Shown piece after piece: positions 17,801 through 26,644 of a stretch of 64,000 nt of DNA. A program made the position numbers and the translations under genes. The DNA comes from Aquimonas sp002352135 (GTDB lineage: Bacteria; Pseudomonadota; Gammaproteobacteria; Xanthomonadales; Xanthomonadaceae): positions 62,001 to 126,000 of the forward strand of contig DAORND010000001.1 in assembly GCA_035440755.1 (NCBI GenBank). Direction: 5' to 3'. The notes below the pieces were generated by a model that was not told the origin of the DNA, ran no database searches, and worked only from the letters and a program-made list of their open reading frames with translations. Each line of letters opens with the position of its first letter. Within the stretch, counting starts at the first letter, position 1.

Positions 17801-18732
17801 CGCGCGACCTGAGGCAACTCAAGGCGCGTTGGGGCGAGCGGGCCCAAGCCGCGTTTGCGGCCGAGGCAGGCAAGCGACTCGAAGGGCAGGTGATCGACCA
17901 CTTTCCAGCGGAGGGTGTCCCGGAGCAGATTCCTGGTGTGGCGGGTGTTCCCGCCTTCCCGGCCTTGGCAGCGCAGGGTGGCGAGGTGGTACTGCGCGTG
18001 TTTGCGGATCGCGACGCGGCACGGCATGAACATCCGCAAGGCGTGCGCGTGCTGTTGCTGCGCGCGGTGGCGGATCGCATCAAACAGGCGCGCAAGCAGT
18101 TGCCCATTTCGCCCCGTACCGGTTTGCTGTATGCCTCGGTAGAGAGCAGTGAGCGTCTACGCGAAGATCTGGTCGAGGCCGCGTTCAATGCGATCTGCGC
18201 CGATCTTCTGGTGGACATTCGCAGCAAGACGGCTTTCGATGGCTTGAGCCAACGCATCGGTCGCGAGCTGTTCGCCGAAGCCACCCGGCGCCTGCAGCTG
18301 ACCGAGAACATTGTGGCGGCCTACGCGGAACTGCTGCCCTTGCTCAATCCGCCCTTGATGGGCTTTGCGACGGCCAACTACGACGACCTGCGCCAGCAAC
18401 TGGCCGGACTCGTGCATCCCGGATTCCTGCGCGATACGCCGTTTGATCGCCTCAACGAGCTGCCACGTTTTTTGAAAGGAATGCGCCTGCGTGCCGAGCG
18501 CTTACGCAACGATCCTGGCAAGGATCAAGCACGGATGCTGGAAGTGATTGGTTTCGCCCAAGCGTTGCGCGAGGCCACCCGCCACGGCATCGCCCAGCAT
18601 CCCGCTTGGCAGGCGCTGCGCTGGGCACTGGAAGAGTTCAGGGTGTCGCTGTTTGCACAGGAGCTCGGTACACGGGAAACCGTGTCAGCCAAGCGTATGG
18701 GAAAGCTGTTGGAGCAAGCACGGGCGGGCTGA
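14824..18732 (+). CDS. hrpA: ATP-dependent RNA helicase HrpA (DEAH box)
   Basis: A 1302-aa DEAH-box helicase of the length typical for bacterial HrpA. Motif I is GETGSGKTT (106-114), motif II D203-E-A-H206, motif III TSAT and motif VI QRAGRCGR. The HA2/OB region and the long HrpA-specific C-terminal domain (DUF3418) follow. It unwinds structured RNA and ribosomal complexes; relatives affect mRNA processing and collided ribosomes. The start is set at a TTG (14824) because the preceding ATG at 14811 is out of frame and homology covers the N-terminus; this choice is moderately sure. It is divergent from dps. Confidence 0.95.
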   Translation: MTKTTSTEARPSPADADLQHARQNLRRGLSRDQRRLHGLWSAWSRAVGDQAKRAAFEQAMQASIQARGQRAAAKPIPHFEDDLPITREAENIIASIRQHRVVVIAGETGSGKTTQLPKLCLAAGRGEAGIIGCTQPRRIAARSVARRVAEELGTQIGGAVGFQVRFNEQVGEQTYIKFMTDGILLAEIQSDRELSRYDTIILDEAHERSLNIDFLLGYLKTLLQRRPDLKLIVTSATIDTERFSRHFGGAPVINVEGRSYPVETRYRPLGGKVEALGGEEVMSVSDGVLAAMEEINRENPMGDVLIFLPGEREIRETHLLLSRRKYRETVVLPLYARLSTRDQDLVFHPGPQRRIVLATNVAETSLTVPRIRYVIDPGQARVKRYSPRQKLDRLQVEAVSQASSNQRAGRCGRIAAGVCFRLFGEEEFQARPAFTDPEILRSALSGVILRMLALGLGRIEQFPFIDAPDARAINDGWQQLIELGAVDRERRITERGRRMARLPIDPKLARMLLAAGEFACVREMLAIVAFLSIQDPRERPAEAREAADNAHALFADPRSEFVGILKLWEAYQAEHEARTQSQLRDWCGKHFLSFLRMREWRELHRQLLIASEELGLALATEAADYPALHKAILCGLPSQIGRKNEKQQFEAPRQRRFQLFPGSALARKPPLWVLSAAMLETQKVYGLINAAIEPDWVIEVAAHLLSRRHYDPHWSRSQGRVIASEQITLHGLVLAPKRPISYAAIDFAHARQIFIREGLVTGEVNLRIPLLERNQRILQRAMEEEAKLRRVGIVIDEEAQAEWYAKRLPDSVASAQELEAWYKRLSPEQRAALEWKVDDLLPQDSTDAARFPSAFHLGEVSLRLSYRFEPGAPDDGVTLHLPLQLLNALDSRALDWLVPGLLEDRVAEMLRGLPKALRRNFVPVPDFARAFIAVMTPSSPGRSRESLQAALAAFLRKATGVEVPLEAWDDEAVPAHLRFNLRLSEGRNVLDESRDLRQLKARWGERAQAAFAAEAGKRLEGQVIDHFPAEGVPEQIPGVAGVPAFPALAAQGGEVVLRVFADRDAARHEHPQGVRVLLLRAVADRIKQARKQLPISPRTGLLYASVESSERLREDLVEAAFNAICADLLVDIRSKTAFDGLSQRIGRELFAEATRRLQLTENIVAAYAELLPLLNPPLMGFATANYDDLRQQLAGLVHPGFLRDTPFDRLNELPRFLKGMRLRAERLRNDPGKDQARMLEVIGFAQALREATRHGIAQHPAWQALRWALEEFRVSLFAQELGTRETVSAKRMGKLLEQARAG

Positions 18733-18741
18733 CGCCCGCCA

Positions 18742-18758
18742 CGATGTCAACGACATCG
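18742..18758. terminator. Small hairpin between hrpA and a convergent gene
   Basis: A perfect 7-bp stem CGATGTC/GACATCG with an AAC loop, ten bases past the hrpA stop. A second 6-bp GC hairpin (18723-18740) overlaps the stop codon. There is no strong T tract, so this may be a weak terminator of the converging pair. Confidence 0.4.
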
Positions 18759-18760
18759 CG

Positions 18761-19234
18761 TCAGCGAATGCGGCGGACCTTGACTTGTTTGTTGTAGCCC
18801 TCGACCTTGAGGTACCAGCCGCTCACCATGCCGGCCTTGATGCGGACCTCTGGTGACTCGATGGTGACGCCGGCCAAGGTGCTGGGCTCGGCCTGCTGCC
18901 AGACCTGACCATTGTCGAGATGGAAAGTGGTGTTTCCCGACCAGCCTTTGAAGGTGCCGCTGATGCGAGACACCACAAGATCAGGCTCATCTCGTCCCTG
19001 GGGAAATCCAACCCGATCCGCGGTGCTTTCTGTCGTCCCCGATGCCGAAACCCCCTCGCTGCGCAGCCAGTTGTTCAATGAAGCGAGCTCTTCGGGCGTG
19101 AGTTTGCCCAGACCCGCTGCCTCGAACTCGGAATGGCTCATGCGTTCTTCCAGCGAGGAGAACTCACTGGCGATGAGCGGCGCGGAGGCTGTGCTCAGAA
19201 GGATGGCGACTGACAGAAGGCTTCTTGCGATCAT
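18761..19234 (-). CDS. Secreted protein of unknown function
   Basis: A 157-aa protein with a clear signal peptide (MIARSLLSVAILLSTASAPLIAS). The mature N-terminus holds a helical segment SLEERMSHSEFEAAGLGKL followed by TPEELASLNNWL, a pattern I recognise from uncharacterised xanthomonad proteins. The C-terminal half looks like a small beta domain (GTFKGWSGNTTFHLDNGQVWQQ) ending KVRRIR. No catalytic motif is seen. The ATG at 19234 is chosen because it starts the signal peptide. It converges with hrpA. Confidence 0.75.
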   Translation of the reverse strand: MIARSLLSVAILLSTASAPLIASEFSSLEERMSHSEFEAAGLGKLTPEELASLNNWLRSEGVSASGTTESTADRVGFPQGRDEPDLVVSRISGTFKGWSGNTTFHLDNGQVWQQAEPSTLAGVTIESPEVRIKAGMVSGWYLKVEGYNKQVKVRRIR

Positions 19235-19559
19235 GGGCGTTGGAAAGCGACGTGGGACGTGTTGGGAGTCTAGCAGGTTGCTTCCAGCGCAAGAGCGCAA
19301 TAGACACGTCGACTCGGATAGATCCGCGTGAGCAAGAGCACGTTCCGCGCTTTCAATAGGTCAATTCCGTATGCGCGGAGCCGCGTTTACACTGCCCCGC
19401 GAGCGTTTGTCGGGGAAATCGCAGAGAGCGCTATGCCACTTACCTTAACCGCCGCCTAAATCGATTCGTCAAAATTTCACGAATTCGGGAACTTGGGCTG
19501 GATTGTCGACGCTTGCGGGGCTACCTTTCGTCCGTCAACCAATGGATGGAGCTCTCTGA
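19235..19559. other. Divergent intergenic region with a dyad element
   Basis: About 325 bases between two genes for secreted proteins reading apart. No open frame is supported. A CCCCG/CGGGG hairpin lies near 19396-19416. An AT-rich near-palindrome, ATTCGT-N9-ACGAAT (19464-19484), stands out in the GC-rich background and could be an operator. Confidence 0.45.
19464..19484. promoter_or_regulatory. Near-palindromic possible operator
   Basis: ATTCGT and ACGAAT flank an AT-rich 9-base centre, giving a 21-bp dyad about 75 bases upstream of the DUF11-like gene. Its shape suits a dimeric regulator; no specific family is recognised. Confidence 0.3.
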
Positions 19560-21491
19560 ATGCATAGTCTGACGACATTGAAGCGCAGACCGACCGTGAT
19601 GTGGCTTGCCTTGGCACTGACTGCCACGCCGGTTCTTGCATTAGCGACGACTGTCAGCACTTCCACCCTGGGTAAGGGTGAGCTACGGACCATCTGCCCT
19701 GCGGATGGCTCAGCCTTGGTGCCTGGTCAGATTGCACTGGTTGATGACGGCACGGCACTGCGTATCGTGGCCGTTGACGCGACGATGTCAGCGGAGTGCG
19801 CCATGAAGGCGACCGCTGCCAACCTCAAGGTCAGATTTCCCGGTAACACTCAGGACATCCTCCTGACTGGCCCGGTGGCTTACAACGTGCTGACCCGTGA
19901 AGTTGGCTTTGGCATCGTCGAACCGGCCCTGTGTGAGAGCTTCTATCCCGTTGATTCAGCTCCGCTGTTGCAAATCGCGTTGACTGACCCGGACGGCAGC
20001 ACGCAGACACTGTCTGGCATCAGTGGGCTGGAATATGCGCTACCCAGCACGGCCCGTTTCACGCCGACCTCGGCGAGCGCCACCTACGGCGATTGGGTTC
20101 AGTGCCATGCCATCCCCTACAGCACTCTGGTAAACAATGCTCCCGATGTGCCTGCGCCAGGCGTCAATGTGGACCCGGGCAATCCAGATCTGATTTTTGC
20201 CGATGGCATGGAGACACCGGCGTCCAATGCGGACCTTCGAATCGAGATTCTCGATGATGGCGAGCGCTATCTGACGCGCAATATCCAAGCCTATATCGAT
20301 CAGCCGTTCCAGTACGTGGTACGCGTGCGCAACGTGGGCAATGCCACGGCGACCGGTGTCCGTCTGCGCGAGTTCACGCCGAATGCAGCGGTCGTTAGCC
20401 CGCCTGTGCCGATGCAGCCCCGTGTGACGATTGGTGCATGGACCTGCCAGAACGATGCCGAACAGAGCTGCGGTACTGGCAGTGGTGAGCTGGATGTCGC
20501 CAGCATCAGCTTGGCTGCGGGCAGCTATAGGGACTACACCGTCACCCGCGAAGTGGTCACGGCCAACGTCGGCGACAAGGTGGCGATCAGCACCGCGCTG
20601 TTCTTTGCGCCGAACGATGAAGTGTCGAAGGGCGATGTATCCAGCGAGGACAACGTTGCGTCGGCCATCGTGACATTGCTTGAGAACACCGGGCCTGTGA
20701 TTACCTGTATCGATCCCCAGATTGGTTCCGGACCGAATTCGCTGCCTAACCCCCTGAACATGCAAGAAGACGACGATGTTCGGGAGTTCGAGTGCACGAT
20801 GACGGACGCCGAGCAGGATGCAATCACGAACTTCACTGCGAGCAGCTCGAACATTTCTTTGGTTCCCAACGATGGATTGCTTGGGGCTCGTGCCGGAGAT
20901 ACGTGGGAACTGTTCATCGCTCCCCAACCCGAAGCCTCAGGCAGTTCGACGGTGACACTGACGGCAACGGACGCGCGCGGCGCTCAGCGCGTGATGCAGT
21001 TCACCGTCGAAGTCGCTGCGGTGAATGATCCGCCGACATTCAGTTTGTTCAGCGCGACGGTGGTGCAGTCAGCGACCGGAGATGTTCCCACCAATATCGT
21101 CGGCGATCCGCTCGAGGGACCGCTTCAGTTCCCGACCATGGAGGCGAACTGCTTTGACTCCGGCAACACGGCGTGCACTGTGAGCATCAGCAGTTTTATC
21201 GAAGATGTCGTGTCTGGTCCTTCGAACGAGAGTGGTCAGCTCGTCCAGCCGGTGACCTTGGTTGCGGGAGATTGTGTGCTTGCGAGTGGCACTGGTAGTT
21301 TGAGTAACATGTTTGCCGTATTGCCGCAGTTGACGCCGGCCAGCGCGCAAGCATCCGGGAGTGACTTCGCGCTCGCATGGACTTACCGGAAGAACGCGTC
21401 AGCCACATTGGCCTTTACCTGCACGATGCGTGTGCAGGATGCTGGCGGTGCTCAATCGGGTGGCCAGATTACCTTCTCGATGGGCAATTGA
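19560..21491 (+). CDS. Secreted multidomain protein (DUF11 and Ig-like repeats) with an internal IFADGME motif
   Basis: A 643-aa exported protein with a signal peptide (about 1-28). Residues 30-190 form a Cys-containing N-terminal domain. At 212-218 lies IFADGME, after a Pro/Gly/Asp linker. Residues 222-360 match the DUF11/CARDB style (DLRIEILDDGERYL ... VRNVGNATATGV ... LAAGSYRDYTVTREV). Residues 370-500 resemble a cadherin-like or invasin-like repeat (FECTMTDAEQDAITNF, STVTLTATDARG). Such proteins are surface or extracellular structural proteins or adhesins. A GGAG lies eight bases before the start, and a strong terminator follows. The exact function is unknown. Confidence 0.75.
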   Translation: MHSLTTLKRRPTVMWLALALTATPVLALATTVSTSTLGKGELRTICPADGSALVPGQIALVDDGTALRIVAVDATMSAECAMKATAANLKVRFPGNTQDILLTGPVAYNVLTREVGFGIVEPALCESFYPVDSAPLLQIALTDPDGSTQTLSGISGLEYALPSTARFTPTSASATYGDWVQCHAIPYSTLVNNAPDVPAPGVNVDPGNPDLIFADGMETPASNADLRIEILDDGERYLTRNIQAYIDQPFQYVVRVRNVGNATATGVRLREFTPNAAVVSPPVPMQPRVTIGAWTCQNDAEQSCGTGSGELDVASISLAAGSYRDYTVTREVVTANVGDKVAISTALFFAPNDEVSKGDVSSEDNVASAIVTLLENTGPVITCIDPQIGSGPNSLPNPLNMQEDDDVREFECTMTDAEQDAITNFTASSSNISLVPNDGLLGARAGDTWELFIAPQPEASGSSTVTLTATDARGAQRVMQFTVEVAAVNDPPTFSLFSATVVQSATGDVPTNIVGDPLEGPLQFPTMEANCFDSGNTACTVSISSFIEDVVSGPSNESGQLVQPVTLVAGDCVLASGTGSLSNMFAVLPQLTPASAQASGSDFALAWTYRKNASATLAFTCTMRVQDAGGAQSGGQITFSMGN

Positions 21492-21511
21492 TCCAAGAGG
21501 CATCCATGTAG

Positions 21512-21545
21512 GAAACGCCGGAGCTTGCTCCGGCGTTTCTTTTTG
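21512..21545 (+). terminator. Intrinsic terminator after the DUF11-like gene
   Basis: A GC-rich stem (GAAACGCCGGA with TCCGGCGTTTC) and short loop followed by CTTTTT. It ends 17 bases before the relA start codon, so relA must have its own promoter or be read through. Confidence 0.85.
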
Positions 21546-21561
21546 CGGTCCACTGTGCGAC

Positions 21562-23688
21562 ATGAGCAGAGCGGAAATCACAACGGTTGCAGACTGGCTG
21601 GGGCAACGTGGCGGCAAGACGTGTCAGTTGCCGCCCGCGTTGACTCACTGGGCGCTCATGCAGGTCGAGCCAACGGACAGCAACCGCGAGCTGGCGCAGA
21701 CACTGAGTTTGTTGGATCGCCTTGGCGCGGATGCCGACACGGTGGTGGCGGCGGTCTTTTTCACCTGTGCGCAGAACAATTGGATGGTGCCCACGCTGCC
21801 TTCCAGCGCTGCGGTGAGCATGCTGTTGCAGGGACAAGCTGAAGCGGAGAAGGTCTGGCCGATCTACCACGAGCGCGGCGGTAAGACGGGGGCCGAGGGC
21901 TTGCGACGCCTGCTGTTGGCGATCATCCGTGATTTGCGGGTCGTGCTGATTCTGTTGGCTCGCCAATTGGCGCGCATGCGTGCTGCGACCACGTTGCCAG
22001 AAGACGCGCGGCGCGCTCTGGCGCAGCTGTCGGCGGATATCCATGCGCCGCTTGCCAATCGACTGGGTATCTGGCAATTGAAGTGGGAGCTGGAGGATCT
22101 GGCTTTCCGCTATTTGCAACCCGATACCTATCGACGCATCGCCAGCCTGCTGGATGAGAAGCGCGGTGATCGCGAAGGGTTCATCGAAGAGGCCAAGGCA
22201 CGTCTGCGTGAAGCCTTGCAGAACGCCGGGATTCGTGGCGATGTTGCGGGTCGTCCGAAACATATCTTCAGTATCTGGAAGAAGATGCAGCGAAAGGACG
22301 TGCCTTTCAGTGATCTGTACGACATCCGTGCGGTGCGTGTGCTGGTGGAAGATGTTGCGACGTGCTACGCCGCATTGGGCGTGGCGCACAGTCTGTGGTC
22401 ACCAATCCCCAGCGAATTTGACGATTACATCGCCAATCCCAAAGGCAACAACTACCAGTCCTTGCACACCGCGGTCATCGGTCCGCAAGGCAAGACGCTG
22501 GAAATCCAGATCCGCACGCACGACATGCATGCACATGCCGAGCTCGGCGTGGCGGCGCATTGGCGCTACAAGGAAGGCGGCAGCGGGGATGCCGAGTTCG
22601 AGCGCAAGATCGCCTGGATGCGGCAATTGCTGGATGGCAAGGATGGTGAGGACGACACGGCCTTGCTGGCCGGATTGTCGACTGAGCTGATCGAGGATCG
22701 GGTCTACGTGCTGACGCCGCAGGGGCAGGTCATCGACTTGCCGAAAGGCGGCACCGTGCTGGACTTCGCTTACCACGTTCACACCGAGGTCGGGCATCGT
22801 TGCCAGGGTGCCAAGGTCAACGGTCGCATCGTCCCGCTAAGCCATCAGCCCAGCTCGGGTGATCGCATTGAAATTCTCACTGGCAAGGTTTCCGAGCCGC
22901 GTCGAGACTGGCTGATGGCGGGCTCGGGCTTTCTGGCCTCGGCGCGCGCGCGCGACAAGGTGCGGGCGTATTTCCACAAGCTGGATCAGGCGCGCAATCT
23001 GCAGGCAGGCAAAGATCTGCTGGAGCGCGAGTTGAAGCGGCTTGCGCTACACCAACTGGACCTGTCGCTGGCCTTGCCGAAACTGCGCCTGCAGCGTGTT
23101 GAGGAGTTGTACCTGGCGGTCGCATTGGGTGACTTCAGCCCCAGTCAGGTCGCTCGCGCCTTGCATGAAGTCACCTCGCCCAAGCTTGAAGCCGAAGCCC
23201 GTCCAGCGCCGACCTTTTCGGCCAAACCGCCAAAGCCGGATCGGGGCTTCACCATCGAGGGCGTCGGCAACTTGTTGACGCAACTCGCGCGTTGCTGCCA
23301 GCCGGTTGCCGGTGACCTGATCGTCGGTTATCTCACCCAAGGCCGTGGGGTCAGCGTGCATCGGCAGGACTGTGAAGAAATGCAGCACCTCGCCGCGCGT
23401 CATCCCGAGCGGGTGCTGCCTGTGGAATGGGGCCGCAAGGGTGCGCAGAGCTACCAGGTCGATGTCCTGGTGCGCGGCTTTGATCGCAAGTGGCTGTTGA
23501 AGGATCTGACCAACGTGATCGGCGTCGCCAACGCACACATTCTGGGTGTCAACAGTCGAATGGACGATGCGTCCGGGCGTGTCGAGTTGCGCTTCACCCT
23601 GAAGGTGAACGACTTCCAGCAGCTGGGCGATCTGCTCGGCAAGATGTCCGCCGTGCCTGGTGTCAACGAGGCACGACGGACGCATTGA
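21562..23688 (+). CDS. relA: GTP pyrophosphokinase RelA ((p)ppGpp synthetase I)
   Basis: A 708-aa ribosome-associated stringent-response enzyme making (p)ppGpp. The N-terminal HD domain lacks the hydrolase residues (FFTCAQNNW stands where bifunctional enzymes have HDxxED), so this is the monofunctional RelA type. The synthetase domain has GRPKHIFSIWKKMQRK, FDDYIANPKGNNYQSLHT and EIQIRT. A TGS domain (about 378-440) and a C-terminal ACT/RRM domain (about 640-705) follow. The frame stays open upstream to 21361, but that would overlap the preceding gene and its terminator; ATG 21562 gives a RelA-like N-terminus, though with a weak ribosome site. Convergent with the copper operon. Confidence 0.95.
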   Translation: MSRAEITTVADWLGQRGGKTCQLPPALTHWALMQVEPTDSNRELAQTLSLLDRLGADADTVVAAVFFTCAQNNWMVPTLPSSAAVSMLLQGQAEAEKVWPIYHERGGKTGAEGLRRLLLAIIRDLRVVLILLARQLARMRAATTLPEDARRALAQLSADIHAPLANRLGIWQLKWELEDLAFRYLQPDTYRRIASLLDEKRGDREGFIEEAKARLREALQNAGIRGDVAGRPKHIFSIWKKMQRKDVPFSDLYDIRAVRVLVEDVATCYAALGVAHSLWSPIPSEFDDYIANPKGNNYQSLHTAVIGPQGKTLEIQIRTHDMHAHAELGVAAHWRYKEGGSGDAEFERKIAWMRQLLDGKDGEDDTALLAGLSTELIEDRVYVLTPQGQVIDLPKGGTVLDFAYHVHTEVGHRCQGAKVNGRIVPLSHQPSSGDRIEILTGKVSEPRRDWLMAGSGFLASARARDKVRAYFHKLDQARNLQAGKDLLERELKRLALHQLDLSLALPKLRLQRVEELYLAVALGDFSPSQVARALHEVTSPKLEAEARPAPTFSAKPPKPDRGFTIEGVGNLLTQLARCCQPVAGDLIVGYLTQGRGVSVHRQDCEEMQHLAARHPERVLPVEWGRKGAQSYQVDVLVRGFDRKWLLKDLTNVIGVANAHILGVNSRMDDASGRVELRFTLKVNDFQQLGDLLGKMSAVPGVNEARRTH

Positions 23689-23711
23689 TCAGCGAGCAAG
23701 AATTCCGACGC

Positions 23712-25019
23712 TCAGGTAGAAGCCGATGGGCGGCGGGCTGGGTTGCCGAAGTCTTCACTCGTGCTGACACGCTGCGCGAGCGTGCCCGGCGGATGCGTGA
23801 ACCAGCCCGGATCGCGATAGTCGTCCGCGGCCAGATCGTCGCGCACCTTCACCACGTTGAACATGCCACCCATTTCGAGATTTCCGAATGGCCCCTTGCC
23901 CATCATCATCGGTAGCGTGTTGGCCGGTCCGGGCATGTGGCCGCTGTCGGTATGGTTCTGATGCTCGGCCATGCCGTGTTCGCCCATGGGCATGTAGTCG
24001 GGCAGCAATCGCTGCAGTCGTTGTTCCAGCCCCTGTTGCTGAACACCCAGTGGGTTGGCGATGTGGTGTCCCATTGCATTCATGGTGTGGTGCGACATGT
24101 GGCAGTGGAACGCCCAGTCGCCAGGAACCGCGATGAACTCGATGTCGCGACATTGCCCGACGCCGACAATCTCTGTGACTTCGCGTCGCCATTGGCTGCG
24201 CGGCCAGCGTCCGCCATCACTGCCGGTGACCTCGAACTGCACGCCATGCAGATGGATCGGATGGTTCCACATCGACACATTGGCGACGCGGATTCGCACA
24301 CGCTGACCGCTGGTCGCGACCAAGGCTTGCACGGCGGGAAAAACTTTCGAGTTCATCGTCCACAGATCGAAGTCGGTCATCACCGAGGGATCGGGCCGCG
24401 AGGTGCCCGGATGCAGCGCCCAGTTGTGCAGCATCACGGCGTAGTCGCGTTGAATGGGTTCCGGCTCGCCTTCGCGCGGGTGGATGATGATGAAGCCCAT
24501 CATGCCCATCGCGATCTGGGTCATCTCATCCGCATGCGGGTGATACATGTGGGTACCATGCTGCCGCAGAGTGAATTCGTAAGCCCAGGTCTCACCGGGC
24601 GCGATGGGTGCTTGGGTCAGTCCACTGACGCCGTCCATTCCATTTGGCAGCAGCAGCCCGTGCCAATGCACGCTGGTGTGCTCGGGCAGACGGTTGGTGA
24701 CCAGAATGCGAATGCGGTCGCCCTCGATGGCTTCGATGGTTGGGCCAGGCGTGGAGCCGTTGTAGCCCCAGACGGTGGCGCGTGAGCCCGGTGCGAATTC
24801 ATGCTCGAACTGCTCGGCCACCAGATGGAATTCCTTGACACCGTCCACTAGCCGATACGGCAAGCTCCAGCCATTCGGTGTATGGACCGGTATGTGGGGA
24901 AAGCGCGGTGGTGCGTCGGGCTGATCAGCAAGCGCGGGCTTGCTCAGACTGGGCAACAGTCCGCCGAGCAGGAGCCCGCTGCCGGTGCCGGTCAACCATT
25001 GGCGTCGATCAATCTTCAT
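23712..25019 (-). CDS. Tat-exported multicopper oxidase
   Basis: A 435-aa periplasmic multicopper oxidase. The N-terminus KIDRRQWLTGTGSGLLLGG is a twin-arginine signal. Copper ligands are visible as H118-W-H120-G, HPHAD, HPIHLHG and HCHMSHHTM, covering type 1, 2 and 3 sites. The C-terminal region is rich in Met and His. Enzymes of this kind oxidise Cu(I) to less toxic Cu(II). It is shorter than classic CopA (about 600 aa). It overlaps the upstream TolC-like gene by 11 bases; the start 25019 has AGGA nine bases upstream. It is the last gene of the copper operon. Confidence 0.9.
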   Translation of the reverse strand: MKIDRRQWLTGTGSGLLLGGLLPSLSKPALADQPDAPPRFPHIPVHTPNGWSLPYRLVDGVKEFHLVAEQFEHEFAPGSRATVWGYNGSTPGPTIEAIEGDRIRILVTNRLPEHTSVHWHGLLLPNGMDGVSGLTQAPIAPGETWAYEFTLRQHGTHMYHPHADEMTQIAMGMMGFIIIHPREGEPEPIQRDYAVMLHNWALHPGTSRPDPSVMTDFDLWTMNSKVFPAVQALVATSGQRVRIRVANVSMWNHPIHLHGVQFEVTGSDGGRWPRSQWRREVTEIVGVGQCRDIEFIAVPGDWAFHCHMSHHTMNAMGHHIANPLGVQQQGLEQRLQRLLPDYMPMGEHGMAEHQNHTDSGHMPGPANTLPMMMGKGPFGNLEMGGMFNVVKVRDDLAADDYRDPGWFTHPPGTLAQRVSTSEDFGNPARRPSAST

Positions 25020-26529
25020 GGTGGTGATGTCCTGTGTGCGCATCAGATGTCGGCTTGTCCATTGCTGCGGGTTGGGTGTGATGGTGGCGGTGGTCCATCG
25101 GGGCGGAGGGCATGCTGTTTCCGCCGAGCTGCAACAGCGCTGCGAGGTCCACGGTCGCCGAAGGGGGTCGCGTGTCGGGCAAGTCCGTGCCGAGCGTTGC
25201 GCTCAATTCGGCCAAGGTTTGCCAGTACGCAGACACTGTCGCGACATAGGCCTGCGCGGCTTCGAATTGCTCGCGTCGGGTGCGCAGCAGATCGAAGACA
25301 CTGATCAGCATGAAATTCTGTCGCTTCTGCTGCTCTGAAACGGCGAGCGCCAGTGCGGGCAACAACGTGTTCTCGTACTGCCGAATCTGCGCCGTCAGCG
25401 CGCTCAGGCGTTCGTGCTGCATCGCCACCTGGTGCATGACTTGCTGCTCGGTCGCCTGCAGCGTGGTAGCGGCGGCCTGCAGACGCCAGTGCGCGCGTTG
25501 CCGACGGGACTGGCCCTGGTCGAACAGCGGGATTTGCCACTGCAGTCCGATGGCGTTGTCGGCGGCTTCTTCCCCTCGCGACTCGTGTTCGGCCTCCAGT
25601 GCAAGCTCACCGATCCAGGCGTTGCGCTGCGCCCACTGCAATTCTGCTTCGCGCTGCTGATGCGTGTCTCGCGCGGTTTGCAGCGAGGGGGCGAACTTCT
25701 TGGCGAGCGCCTGCAGTGGCGCGAGATCGGGCGTTGCTTCGGGAATCCCGAGTGCGTCATTCGGCAATCGGACCTCGTGATCCGCAAGGCCGAGCTGCAT
25801 CAGCAGTTCGTGTTGGCGCTGAACTGCGACTTGGTGAGCCTCGATTTGCGCTAGCGCTGCGCGTGCCGCATCGGCGCGGTACATGGCCAGATCAACCGGC
25901 TCCAGATTGCCGGCCTGATGGAAGCGCAGCGCCAGATCGAAGGACAGTTGCGCCGCTTCGGCGAGCAGTTCCGAAGCCTCGGCGGCCGACTGCGCGCCCA
26001 TCCAGCCGAACCATGCCGCGTCGGTTGCGGACAGCGTGTGCGCGACCTGCGCGAGCAGGGCGTGACGCGCTTGCTCGCGTTCGCGCTCACTCAGGCGCGT
26101 GCGTTGCGGCAGCAGGAGCAGATCGGTGATGCCCAGGGACAGACTCCATTGCGTGCCATTCCAGTCGCCATCCTGGCGATGTCGAAGCCAGGTCAATGTT
26201 GGATTGCCGGGCCGACGCGCATCGCGCCACTCGGTTTCCGAGATGCCCAGATCGACGATGGCCTGACGCAGTTGCGGGTCGTTGAACAGGGCCAGGGCGC
26301 GGGCAGAGGCGAGATCAGGTAGCTCGCTCACCTCGGCCTGCATTGCATCGGCGGGGTCGGGCAGATGGATGGCAATGGACGGATGTCGTTCGGACAGGTC
26401 GGCGCGGAGCGGGGCAATGGCCTCCTGTGTGCTGGGTAGGTGTGTGCAGCCACTCAAGCCAAGCAGGGTGAGTGCGCCAAGGCGACGCGCACGCATCGCC
26501 CAAGGCGTGTTACGGGAAGAAACGATCAT
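25009..26529 (-). CDS. TolC-family outer membrane lipoprotein with His-rich C-terminal tail
   Basis: A 506-aa outer-membrane efflux component. A lipoprotein signal (LTLLGLSGC) is followed by two OEP-type repeats of long amphipathic helices (LARALALFNDPQLRQAIVDLG; DLLRTRREQFEAAQAYVAT). The last 45 residues are dominated by His/Met/Asp (DHRHHHTQ ... HTGHHHHED), which looks like a metal-binding tail. TolC-like proteins export substrates through the outer membrane with an RND pump; no RND or adaptor gene is adjacent, so it may pair with one elsewhere or act in metal retention. The ATG at 26529 has GAGG seven bases upstream. The MCO start lies within its 3' end. Confidence 0.88.
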   Translation of the reverse strand: MIVSSRNTPWAMRARRLGALTLLGLSGCTHLPSTQEAIAPLRADLSERHPSIAIHLPDPADAMQAEVSELPDLASARALALFNDPQLRQAIVDLGISETEWRDARRPGNPTLTWLRHRQDGDWNGTQWSLSLGITDLLLLPQRTRLSEREREQARHALLAQVAHTLSATDAAWFGWMGAQSAAEASELLAEAAQLSFDLALRFHQAGNLEPVDLAMYRADAARAALAQIEAHQVAVQRQHELLMQLGLADHEVRLPNDALGIPEATPDLAPLQALAKKFAPSLQTARDTHQQREAELQWAQRNAWIGELALEAEHESRGEEAADNAIGLQWQIPLFDQGQSRRQRAHWRLQAAATTLQATEQQVMHQVAMQHERLSALTAQIRQYENTLLPALALAVSEQQKRQNFMLISVFDLLRTRREQFEAAQAYVATVSAYWQTLAELSATLGTDLPDTRPPSATVDLAALLQLGGNSMPSAPMDHRHHHTQPAAMDKPTSDAHTGHHHHED

Positions 26530-26644
26530 GGAAAACCCTCGGATCGCGCCCGACGCCAAAGCGCGATGCGCAGGCGTTGGGCGGAGACAGCGTCACTACG
26601 GCAAGCCGCAGTGCCTCTTGGCCGGTGGCAACACCGGCGGGCGA

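Noticed and set aside
21361..21561. Upstream start for relA
   Set aside because: It would overlap the end of the DUF11-like gene and a strong terminator; RelA homology begins at 21562.
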